Of a DNA stretch of 64,000 nucleotides, positions 40,928-48,961 are shown piece after piece. Within the stretch, counting starts at the first letter, position 1, and each line of letters starts with the position of its first letter. The DNA comes from Candidatus Paracaedibacteraceae bacterium (GTDB lineage Bacteria; Pseudomonadota; Alphaproteobacteria; Paracaedibacterales; Paracaedibacteraceae). Made by a program: the position numbers and the translations under genes. The stretch spans positions 303,508 to 367,507 of the forward strand of contig JAHBYI010000001.1 in the NCBI GenBank assembly GCA_019636035.1, given 5' to 3'. Below the pieces are notes generated by a model. It did no database searches. It was given only the letters and a program-made list of their open reading frames with translations, and was not told the DNA's origin.

Positions 40928-41690
40928 ATCCCAATATCCTATTGTAATAATTTTGAATATCGCGCATCAATGCACGTACTCGAATTGATCGAGGCGACTC
41001 AGGGGCATAGGTCTCTAATGAAAAATAGTCCCCAATTTTCAACTCAATCGTTGTAACCGTTGCAGGTGGCCTATACCACTTTTGCCCCTTGGTCAGGAAA
41101 ACCGTATCACACAACAACGTCAATGATTGAATATTGGCATTGGATGCCAACGCTAAGTTCCCCAAGCCCCGAACAAGTTTCAAAGGAGTATTCGGTATCG
41201 ACCGAGTCCCTTCCGGGAAAATAATAATATTCTCCCCCCGCTGCAACTGATTCTTAGCTTCTTCAAGAAAAACTTCAGGATCCGTGTCATTTCGGAGATA
41301 TCCTGCCGACCGCACAACATTGCCCAAAAAAGGATTCGACTACAGCTCTTTTTTTACGACACACTGCACATTCTTTAAATAGGCCATCAAAATCACAACA
41401 TCAATTAAGGTCGGATGATTACAAATGATAAACGTCCCCTTGAGAGTATCAAGTTTAGACATCTCCGGGATAACAAGTTTGATAACACCCAAAGCCCTTA
41501 AGATACCTAAAAACCCCCGAAACGTCACGCGGATTAATGAACGCACAACATGACGACAACGATCCGCATTCCGAACAACCAATATTAATGCAGGAAATAT
41601 CAACAGCCCCAGAGTTAACGCTCCTGTTCCAAAAACAGAAAATCCCAGGCCAACAGCAATAATTCGCCTTAGATAAAGCAGTCTACCCAT
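40920..41690 (-). pseudogene. lysophospholipid acyltransferase of the aryl polyene cluster, interrupted by an in-frame TAG
   Basis: Read through, this is a ~256-codon 1-acylglycerol-3-phosphate-acyltransferase-like protein. The first part (116 residues) has a membrane segment and the HX4D motif NHPTLID (His92, Asp97). The second part has the FPEGTRS motif and an intact C-terminus. They are in the same frame and separated only by TAG at 41340-41342, in the context VVKKEL-stop-SNPFLGNVVR, where family members usually have Trp, so TGG to TAG is the simplest change. No frameshift or decay is visible elsewhere. The gene overlaps both neighbours by 8 bases. It could be a recent null allele, a sequencing error, or a suppressed stop. 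Confidence 0.85.
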
Positions 41691-42351
41691 GACGACGCTC
41701 CATTAAAAAAGAGCCACCCGCCACAGCAAGATTAAGGGTTGATGTTTGATTGTTCATAAAATCAATAAACGGATAAAAACCAGATTGAGTTGATTCTGAC
41801 AGATGACAATAGGACAAATCAATTCCATTCGAGTAATCCGTTGCCCCAGACAAAATCATCGCAATACAAACAGCAGGAACGTCGGATTCTAAATGATAAG
41901 GGGCAGGCAACGGCTGATCATAATAAATATAACCAATATTCTCACCCGTTTCTGTTTGTAAGGCATAAGCCTCGAGCAACCCAAGCTCAAAGCTTTGTTC
42001 CCCCCCTGACAATGCTGTCTGCATTTTCTTATTTCCCGTTGCAATTGCAAATTGAGCAGCAATCGCATTATGGACAGACAAGCTAAAATCCGTCGGCGAC
42101 AGAGTCTCTCCCTCTGCCAATTCTGTTAAGAGACGACCCATCCGAGCTGTGTCACCATGCCGACAAGCAATAACCCAGGGGATATGACTTCCACCAACAG
42201 TTGCACTGGCTGAAGATAACCCGTTAAATGCCATCCTACCTAAATCCGTGAGCCGACGACGCAGCAATGGTGGAATTGCTTGCTCACTCACCAATTCAGG
42301 CCATGCATTAACAGAATCATCAACTTGCCAATAGCAACTCAGGATTTTCAT
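41683..42351 (-). CDS. ketosynthase-like protein (Ketoacyl-synt_2 family) of the aryl polyene cluster
   Basis: 222 residues, about half the length of a ketosynthase, with motifs such as TVGGSHIPWVIACRHGD, LSVHNAIAAQFAI and a C-terminal VAGGSFLME. No active-site Cys in a TACSS-type context, so it is probably a non-catalytic partner or chain-length factor. First full-length gene of the minus-strand cluster; a 20-codon open frame lies 7 bases upstream. Confidence 0.82.
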   Translation of the reverse strand: MKILSCYWQVDDSVNAWPELVSEQAIPPLLRRRLTDLGRMAFNGLSSASATVGGSHIPWVIACRHGDTARMGRLLTELAEGETLSPTDFSLSVHNAIAAQFAIATGNKKMQTALSGGEQSFELGLLEAYALQTETGENIGYIYYDQPLPAPYHLESDVPAVCIAMILSGATDYSNGIDLSYCHLSESTQSGFYPFIDFMNNQTSTLNLAVAGGSFLMERRHG

Positions 42352-42358
42352 GATAGCT

Positions 42359-42421
42359 CTACTTCTTCAGATTTTTTAGATTATGCTTGATAAACAAATC
42401 CATAATTGATTTAACTGTCAT
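42359..42421 (-). CDS. possible 20-residue leader ORF in front of the aryl polyene operon
   Basis: ATG 42421 to TAG 42359 encodes MTVKSIMDLFIKHNLKNLKK. AAGGG lies 7 bases before the ATG, better than the ribosome site of the next gene, whose start follows 7 bases after this stop. Its translation would feed ribosomes to the first cluster gene. No regulatory hairpin or run of identical codons is evident. Coding status uncertain. Confidence 0.35.
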   Translation of the reverse strand: MTVKSIMDLFIKHNLKNLKK

Positions 42422-42572
42422 TAACATACCCTTACTAAGTTTTTGATTCTATATCTGCATAAAGCAATCGTCAAGATCGCAAAGTTAGACATAAAACAAC
42501 TATAAATGTTTAATTTTATTTAGGTATTCGGTAAACTATAGCCAATACAAAATATCGTTTTAATATGATCTG

Positions 42573-43193
42573 ATGCTTAACATTATCAATATTCAGTCCA
42601 ATGAAGCTCGTGAGTTAATCAATAAACAGGGGTTAACTCTTACAGCAGAACAACTCAATCAATCACGCCCATCTCTTGATGTACGGCGTCAAGTCAGCCA
42701 TGCCCTTGTCCGATCAGCCCTCAGCCATATCCCGGACATTCAAATTGACCGGCATGAATCAGGTCGCCCTTATCTCACGTCCCATCAAAACCCGGATATG
42801 CTACCGCTCATCAGCATCAGTCATTCAGGCCACTGGGTTGCTGTTATGCTATCATCTCCGGAATCTCTCGTCACCATTGACGTGGAAGATATGACGCTGC
42901 CTCGTGCCCATCAAAAAATCATTGATCACTATTTTTGTGAATCAGAAAAAATACTAATTGAGACCGAAGGGCTTATTGGGTTTTACAAAGTCTGGACAGC
43001 CAAAGAAGCCATCGCCAAAAATCTGGATAAAACGATTTCGAGTTTACTGTCTATCGATATCGGGAACAACTTAAAAAATAGACCTCTCGATGAACCTTTT
43101 TCCCTAAACTATCTCGACCATAACGTTAGCCTAACACAAAGTATCCCAAAGAATACCCCCACCCTTATGATTACCGTATGTGAACGGTGTTAA
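42573..43193 (+). CDS. 4'-phosphopantetheinyl transferase (Sfp type)
   Basis: 206 residues with the family motifs SISHSG, ValThrIleAspValGlu (VTIDVED) for Mg binding, and FYKVWTAKEAIAK. Transfers phosphopantetheine from CoA to the Ser of the two carrier proteins. It diverges from the cluster across a 221-bp gap that should hold both promoters. Placement next to the cluster supports a dedicated role. Confidence 0.9.
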   Translation: MLNIINIQSNEARELINKQGLTLTAEQLNQSRPSLDVRRQVSHALVRSALSHIPDIQIDRHESGRPYLTSHQNPDMLPLISISHSGHWVAVMLSSPESLVTIDVEDMTLPRAHQKIIDHYFCESEKILIETEGLIGFYKVWTAKEAIAKNLDKTISSLLSIDIGNNLKNRPLDEPFSLNYLDHNVSLTQSIPKNTPTLMITVCERC

Positions 43194-43305
43194 CAGGAAA
43201 CAACCTTGATCTGCAAAAAAAGACCCTGTTCTAAAAGTTCTTCGTTTAATGCAGGGAAAAATCAGGTTATAGTTCGATCAGAAATAACCTTATCCATAAG
43301 ATCCC

Positions 43306-44055
43306 ATGAACAGTCTATCTGATATTTTTCTGCAAGCTGGCCAATTTCACACGATTGTTATTATTCTGTTGATCGGCATTTACTTTGTTGACCGCAAGGT
43401 TTTCTTGAAAGTCATGGCTTATATGCTGGGCAGCACTGTCATTAATGTGATCCTGAAAAACATCTTTAAAGTTCCGTTGAAATCCCACATCAAAAAAGAC
43501 TGGTACGCTTTTCCCAGTGGCCACGCTCAATCTTCGGCGACTTTTTATGGAACGATTATGACTAAACTGAGAAACCCACTCATCACAATGTGTTGTTGCC
43601 TTGTGATCGCGGGGATTTGCTGGGCACTGGTGGCCCACAATTATCATGATTGGATTGATGTGATTGCTGCGGTTGGTGTCTCTGCTCTTGTGATCATTCT
43701 CTTTAATTGGGTTGACCGCGTGATTTTGAAAGATAATTTCATGCTCTTTGTCCTGATCCTGACAATCTTCAGCATCACAATAAGTCATGCGATCCCAGCC
43801 GTTGGTAGCCATACATGGCTATCCCAAGGTGCCTTGATTGGCCTAACGGCAACAGCCGTTCTTGAACGTTTTATTGGCTTTAAAAGCATCAACCCTTTGA
43901 TTGATTTTTTGATTGCTTTGCTTGGTATCATCGCCATCATTGGATTATTTGCAAAAATTGGAACAGTAACCTATTTTATGGTAGTATCCAAGTATGCTCT
44001 GGTTGCCTTTTGGGGAACCTATAGCCCAAGTTTATTTGCAAGCCTAAGAAGATAA
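43306..44055 (+). CDS. PAP2-superfamily membrane phosphatase
   Basis: 249 residues, 7-8 hydrophobic segments. PAP2 motifs: [17 protein letters not shown] (~75) and [14 protein letters not shown] (~107-120), giving the conserved His and Asp. The usual Arg of motif 3 is not obvious. Candidates are undecaprenyl-pyrophosphate or lipid phosphate phosphatase; substrate unknown. Two bases separate its stop from ispG. Confidence 0.8.
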   Translation: MNSLSDIFLQAGQFHTIVIILLIGIYFVDRKVFLKVMAYMLGSTVINVILKNIFKVPLKSHIKKDWYAFPSGHAQSSATFYGTIMTKLRNPLITMCCCLVIAGICWALVAHNYHDWIDVIAAVGVSALVIILFNWVDRVILKDNFMLFVLILTIFSITISHAIPAVGSHTWLSQGALIGLTATAVLERFIGFKSINPLIDFLIALLGIIAIIGLFAKIGTVTYFMVVSKYALVAFWGTYSPSLFASLRR

Positions 44056-44057
44056 AA

Positions 44058-45290
44058 ATGGTTCATATTCCTGAAATCAAACGCCACCAAACTCATGCTG
44101 TTCTTGTTGGATCTATCCAAGTTGGTGGCGGTGCCCCCGTTGTTGTCCAGTCCATGACAAACACGGATACGGCCGATATTGCATCGAGCGTACAACAGGT
44201 CAAAGAATTGGCGGATGCAGGCTCAGAGATCGTTCGCTTAACTGTCAATACTGAAGACGCAGCAAAAGCAATCCCGGCAATTAAGAATCAACTGTTACAG
44301 GATGGCTACACCACACCTTTGGCCGGTTGCTTTCATTATAATGGGCATAAGCTGTTAACGGACGTTCCGGACTGCGCTACAGCATTAGATAAATATCGGA
44401 TTAATCCCGGCAATGTTGGTTTTGGAGCCAAACGATCTCAGCAATTTGAAATGATGATTGAACAAGCCATCCATCACAACAAAGCCGTTCGCATCGGAGT
44501 CAATTGGGGCAGCCTTGACCAAGATCTTTCAGCTCGATTAATGGATGAGAATGCAAAACGATCAACGCCACGCCCCGCTGATGATGTCTTACGTGAAGCC
44601 CTAATTACCTCAGCTCTAGACAATGCGAAACTTGCCGAATCCATTGGCCTTGCTGCCGACAAGATCATCCTATCTTGCAAAGTCAGCCGCCCCCAGGATC
44701 TGGTTGCTGTGTACACGGAGTTGGCTCATCGTAGCCAATATGCCCTACATTTGGGATTAACCGAGGCCGGCATTGGCTCAAAAGGAATTGTTGCCACGAC
44801 ATCAGCCCTATCCATTTTATTACAAAAAGGTATTGGCGATACCATTCGCGCCTCATTGACGCCTCGCCCAAATGAGCCACGCACCATGGAAGTCCAAGTT
44901 TGCTGTGAGATTTTACAATCACTGGATATCCGATCGTTCACCCCTCAGGTCACGGCCTGCCCCGGATGCGGACGCACCACCAGCACATACTTCCAAGCCC
45001 TTGCTGACAAAATCCAAACCTATCTTCAAACGCAAATGCCCATGTGGAAAACATCCTATTCCGGTGTTGAGTCCATGAAAGTCGCCGTTATGGGGTGCAT
45101 CGTCAACGGCCCCGGCGAAAGTAAACACGCCGATATCGGTATCAGCCTGCCCGGCACAGGAGAATCACCCGTTGCCCCTGTTTTCATCGACGGGGAAAAA
45201 GCCCATACGTTGCGAGGAGAGCACATCGCCGAGGAATTTATAGCCCTTGTCAATACCTATGTCCAAACAAAATATGGGAAGGCCGCATGA
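44058..45290 (+). CDS. ispG: 4-hydroxy-3-methylbut-2-en-1-yl diphosphate synthase
   Basis: 410 residues, full length. The [4Fe-4S] ligands are in CPGCGRTT (~301-304) and [17 protein letters not shown] (~347). N-terminal [12 protein letters not shown] and INPGNVGF are conserved. Catalyses the penultimate step of the non-mevalonate isoprenoid pathway; its downstream products include the prenyl chain used by the UbiA enzyme at 57.7 kb. The stop overlaps the next gene's start (ATGA). Confidence 0.98.
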   Translation: MVHIPEIKRHQTHAVLVGSIQVGGGAPVVVQSMTNTDTADIASSVQQVKELADAGSEIVRLTVNTEDAAKAIPAIKNQLLQDGYTTPLAGCFHYNGHKLLTDVPDCATALDKYRINPGNVGFGAKRSQQFEMMIEQAIHHNKAVRIGVNWGSLDQDLSARLMDENAKRSTPRPADDVLREALITSALDNAKLAESIGLAADKIILSCKVSRPQDLVAVYTELAHRSQYALHLGLTEAGIGSKGIVATTSALSILLQKGIGDTIRASLTPRPNEPRTMEVQVCCEILQSLDIRSFTPQVTACPGCGRTTSTYFQALADKIQTYLQTQMPMWKTSYSGVESMKVAVMGCIVNGPGESKHADIGISLPGTGESPVAPVFIDGEKAHTLRGEHIAEEFIALVNTYVQTKYGKAA

Positions 45291-45625
45291 CGCAAATTAC
45301 CTACGATGATTTTGAAAAAGTTGATTTACGGTCAGGAACAGTCATCAAAGCCGAACCGAATCTCAAAGCGAAAAAACCAGCTTATAAAATCTGGGTTGAT
45401 TTTGGCGACCAGATCGGCATAAAACAAACATCTGCACAGGTTACACACCATTACACACCTGAAATGCTGATTGGAAAATCAGTATTAGGTTGCCTCAATT
45501 TAGGGACGCGGAATATCGCCGGATTTACCTCAGAATTCCTCCTCGTTGGGTTTAGCGACAACGATGGTCACATCATTCTTGCAACAACTGATAGCTCCGT
45601 TCCCAACGGCAATAAATTACATTAG
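45287..45625 (+). CDS. CsaA-type tRNA-binding domain protein
   Basis: 112 residues, a single OB-fold tRNA-binding domain: [35 protein letters not shown] and [14 protein letters not shown] are characteristic of CsaA, a dimeric export-related chaperone in Bacillus; a tRNA-linked role in proteobacteria is unclear. Translationally coupled to ispG by a 4-base overlap. Confidence 0.88.
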   Translation: MTQITYDDFEKVDLRSGTVIKAEPNLKAKKPAYKIWVDFGDQIGIKQTSAQVTHHYTPEMLIGKSVLGCLNLGTRNIAGFTSEFLLVGFSDNDGHIILATTDSSVPNGNKLH

Positions 45626-45633
45626 AGGATAAA

Positions 45634-46245
45634 ATGATTTTTGATTGGTCGGCATTTTTTAATGGTTTTGGCACCAGTGCAGGTCTCATTATTGCAATTG
45701 GCGCGCAAAATGCTTTTATTTTAAAACAAGCCATGATGCGCAATCATGTTTTAACGATTGCTATCATTTGTTCTATTATTGATACAGTCTTGATCCTGTG
45801 TGGCGTCTTTGGTTTTGCAACCATCTTAGAAAGCAGCCCCCTCCTCTTGAAATTTGCCAAATGGGGAGGCTTTGTTTTCTTAATCCTCTATGGCCTTCGC
45901 TCGTTTCTCTCCATGCGCCGAGATCATGCCATTGAACTCGACAAATCACGCAAGAAACCATCGTGGCGTAGGATCGTTGCCTTAACGTTAGCGTTCAGTC
46001 TGCTCAATCCACACGTCTATTTAGATGCAGTGGTTCTTCTGGGGAGCATCAGCTCACAATTTCCGGATGCAGAACAACCGTCCTTTGCCATTGGTGCTTC
46101 ACTTGCCTCTGTTACATGGTTCTTTTCATTATCTTACGGTGCCCAATCTCTGGCTCCATTTTTCACAAACCCAAAATCATGGAAGATCCTCGACTGCCTA
46201 ATCGGTGTCATCATGTGGTCAATTGCCATAGCCTTGGTTGTATAG
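45634..46245 (+). CDS. LysE/ArgO-family amino acid exporter
   Basis: 203 residues, six hydrophobic segments. LIIAIGAQNAFILKQAM near the N-terminus and FSLLNPHVYLDAVVLLGS in the middle are LysE-family signatures, closest to the ArgO/LysE branch. Exports basic amino acids or analogues. GAGGATAAA precedes the ATG. The stop codon TAG lies inside the TATAG end of a palindromic element, so the native 3' end of the gene may have been set by that insertion. Confidence 0.92.
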   Translation: MIFDWSAFFNGFGTSAGLIIAIGAQNAFILKQAMMRNHVLTIAIICSIIDTVLILCGVFGFATILESSPLLLKFAKWGGFVFLILYGLRSFLSMRRDHAIELDKSRKKPSWRRIVALTLAFSLLNPHVYLDAVVLLGSISSQFPDAEQPSFAIGASLASVTWFFSLSYGAQSLAPFFTNPKSWKILDCLIGVIMWSIAIALVV

Positions 46246-46504
46246 CCGGATTAAAATCGGCAACAGGCACGAAGATGGATTATAAGGGGGCGGCTATAGT
46301 CGTTTCAGTTGATTTTTATACAAGGAAAAAGAAGCAAAGCGTACATAAAGTACGTGAGCGACGAATGACGCTGTAGAAAAGTTAAATGGAACGGCTATTA
46401 TAGCTAGAGCCATTTAATATGGCTACAGGCGCGAGAAGCGACGTGTACAGTTAGTACACGAGCGACGCTGCAACGCATAGCCAGATTATAATGGGTCGGC
46501 TATA
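46241..46504. repeat. array of three TATAG-ended palindromic elements
   Basis: Three head-to-tail elements fill the gap between lysE and cckA: 46241-46298 (short, arms TATAGCCGG and CGGCTATA with the middle missing), 46295-46403 and 46399-46504. The two longer ones have ~30-bp outer inverted arms (TATAGTCGTTTCAGTT vs the complement of AAATGGAACGGCTATT) and an inner pair around CGTACATAAAGTACG or GTGTACAGTTAGTACAC followed by GAGCGACG. Neighbours share the TATAG at each junction. No transposase. A diverged copy is at 11581-11690. Confidence 0.75.
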
Positions 46505-46505
46505 A

Positions 46506-48848
46506 CTAATTAACAACCAAAACTTCCTTAACCTTCACTGCCAAATCTTTCAGTGTATACGGTTTTGGCAAGAAGTGAATATCTGCATCATCATCTAGGT
46601 TCTTGCGGAAGGTATCTTCGGTATAACCTGAAATAAAGATCGTTTTTGCTGTCGGATAGATATCGCGAATTTTTTTATTGAGGGTCGGGCCATCCATTTT
46701 TGGCATGACAACGTCTGTAATTAAAACATCGAATTTCTCGCCATTTTTAACCATTGTCAAAGCCGAGTCACCATTATTGGCTTCGATGACAGTATACCCT
46801 TTTTCACGCAAAGCACGCGCGCTAAACATACGAACGGCATCTTCATCTTCAACCAAAAGAACTCTGCCACCCCCTGTTAAGTCTTGAGCACTTATTTCAG
46901 TTTTATAAGATTCAACTTCAATCACACCATTATGTCGGGGCAACAAAATTTTGAAGGTTGTCCCTTGACCAAGTTTACTCTCAACTTGAACAAAACCACC
47001 CGTTTGTTTGACGATTCCATACACGGTTGACAAACCAAGCCCTGTCCCCTCACCAACTTCCTTCGTTGAGAAAAAGGGCTCAAAAATTAATTCTAAATGT
47101 TCCGGTGCAATCCCCGTTCCCGTGTCAATAACTTCAACGGCAACATAATCCCCCTTAGGAATAACATCATGCCCATATCGTTGTTGCTTAGCAAAATGAA
47201 TATTCGATGTTCTAAGAGTCAAAATGCCGCCAGCTTTCATGGCATCCCTGGCATTAACCACAAGATTGATAATAACCTGTTCTAACTGACCGATGTCAGC
47301 TTTGACAAACCACAAATCACGAGCGTGAACCATCTTAAGTTCGATGCCGGCACCGATCAAACGCCGAAGTAATGTCGATAATTCAACAAGGTTATCCGTG
47401 ATATTCGTAACCTTAGGTTGCAATGTTTGTTGGCGCGAGAATGCCAAGAGTTGGCGTACCAGATTTGCTGCTCGGTTCGCATTTTGTTTAATTTGAATAA
47501 TATCATTATAAGAGGGATCATTCGGTAAATAGCGTTGAAGAAGTAAGTCACAATACCCAATCATCGCTGTCAGCAAGTTATTAAAGTCATGTGCGACACC
47601 ACCAGCCAATTGACCAACAGCTTGCATTTTCTGGGACTGAATAAATTGCCCTTGCAGGCGTTTTTGTTCTGAAATATCAATAAATTGCAACATAATCTCA
47701 GCAATCCCACCCCTTGAGATAGAGCGCGACGGATAGGCCGTTGTTTGAATACGATCTCCGTCAAAACGAACTTCAAAAGGAGACGTCATTGTTTTTTGTT
47801 CAAACGCTTTGCTTAATCGTTCAACAATATCGACCCGTTGAGCCGGAGCAACAAGATCACAGAATTTACCACGTGGGTTAAGTTCACCCAACATCGTGGT
47901 AAACGCAGGATTTGAAGAGGCAATATCGCCATACTGATTGATCATGACCGCAGGGATTGCTGCATCCAGATAACTAGAGTCTTGAATCAACTCCCCTGCT
48001 GTTAAGCCGACAGCATTGTCTAATCGACACAAAATGGATGGGCTTGTTTTGCTTTGAACATCATCTTCCGGTTTAAACAAAAGAGCTTTAAACCCTGTCC
48101 CACCTTTATTAAAGACCCGAACCATCCCACGGTACGAATCCGCATCCTTAATTAAATCGCTGACAGGTCGGCCAATAATTTCCTCACGTGGGAGGTCTAA
48201 CCACTTACACAGCGTTGAGTTTACCCCAAGGATCTTGCCTTGTTTACTGGAATAAAAAATGCCAAACGGAGCATGATCAACAAAGAGCTGAAGTTGATCG
48301 AATTGTTGGCGCAATTGGTTATAAGAAGCAAAATGAGTCGTTAAATCACGCAAAACAGTAACAAAGCTATTTTTTTCAAAGGGTGATAGGCTAAAGAGGA
48401 TCCAACGTTGATCTGCCCCCAACCCATTACCCCCGGTATGAAATAAAACTTCACCGCGCCGACGATTTTCAATAAGGGTTTTAATTTTTGTCGCAAGCTC
48501 AGGATCCGCAACTTTCATCATTAATTTGCGGACATACTCCGTTAGGGATGGATAAGCATTCAAGTGTGTTGACCAGATAACCCTGTTTCCCCCATCAAAG
48601 GCAACGGATTCAATATGAGGAGCAAGAGCACTCACAGCACCTTGTAAATGATTCATCGTTAAAGAAAGATCTCGGCTAACATAGACCGCACGGATCCAAT
48701 AGATTAGTGCCGCAAAGGTAACACCCCCGATTGTCAAAAGGCTAGCAGCTTCGTGCAAATCTTGGACACAATAAGCAAGATATCCAAAGGCAATAGCCCA
48801 ACACGTTACGGCAACGACGACAATTAACGAACCCAATAACCGTCCCAT
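46506..48848 (-). CDS. cckA: CckA-type hybrid histidine kinase
   Basis: 780 residues. Two N-terminal membrane helices (~5-55), PAS-like domains (~75-385), HisKA with phospho-accepting His in AGGVAHDFNNLLT (~419), HATPase_c with GEGTGLGLSTVYGI, and a receiver with Asp in LITDVVMPKMDGP (~711). This is the CckA plan: the kinase that controls the CtrA pathway through ChpT in alphaproteobacteria. ctrA and chpT are not in the window. Convergent with lysE across the element array. Confidence 0.9.
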   Translation of the reverse strand: MGRLLGSLIVVVAVTCWAIAFGYLAYCVQDLHEAASLLTIGGVTFAALIYWIRAVYVSRDLSLTMNHLQGAVSALAPHIESVAFDGGNRVIWSTHLNAYPSLTEYVRKLMMKVADPELATKIKTLIENRRRGEVLFHTGGNGLGADQRWILFSLSPFEKNSFVTVLRDLTTHFASYNQLRQQFDQLQLFVDHAPFGIFYSSKQGKILGVNSTLCKWLDLPREEIIGRPVSDLIKDADSYRGMVRVFNKGGTGFKALLFKPEDDVQSKTSPSILCRLDNAVGLTAGELIQDSSYLDAAIPAVMINQYGDIASSNPAFTTMLGELNPRGKFCDLVAPAQRVDIVERLSKAFEQKTMTSPFEVRFDGDRIQTTAYPSRSISRGGIAEIMLQFIDISEQKRLQGQFIQSQKMQAVGQLAGGVAHDFNNLLTAMIGYCDLLLQRYLPNDPSYNDIIQIKQNANRAANLVRQLLAFSRQQTLQPKVTNITDNLVELSTLLRRLIGAGIELKMVHARDLWFVKADIGQLEQVIINLVVNARDAMKAGGILTLRTSNIHFAKQQRYGHDVIPKGDYVAVEVIDTGTGIAPEHLELIFEPFFSTKEVGEGTGLGLSTVYGIVKQTGGFVQVESKLGQGTTFKILLPRHNGVIEVESYKTEISAQDLTGGGRVLLVEDEDAVRMFSARALREKGYTVIEANNGDSALTMVKNGEKFDVLITDVVMPKMDGPTLNKKIRDIYPTAKTIFISGYTEDTFRKNLDDDADIHFLPKPYTLKDLAVKVKEVLVVN

Positions 48849-48913
48849 ATTTCCCTCTGACTAATAAAATTCCCCTGTATTTATGGTACCGTACCCCCTT
48901 GTTTTTGCAACAC

Positions 48914-48945
48914 AAAAAAAGGCTCTGATTGCTCAGAGCCTTTTT
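48914..48945 (-). terminator. rho-independent terminator of the OPT transporter gene
   Basis: Stem GGCTCTGA / TCAGAGCC extended by A-T pairs, 4-base loop, followed on the minus strand by a run of seven T. Sixteen bases beyond the OPT stop codon. The plus side also has five T, but no plus-strand gene ends there. Confidence 0.88.
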
Positions 48946-48961
48946 AAGAACAACGATAAAT

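Noticed and set aside
40920-41690. Two independent small acyltransferase genes
   Set aside because: The halves are in the same frame, carry complementary motif blocks of one family, and the second half has no ribosome site before its first usable start codon.
40920-41690. TAG read as an amino acid throughout the genome
   Set aside because: Other genes here end at TAG in the expected place, such as lysE at 46243-46245, so general recoding is not supported.
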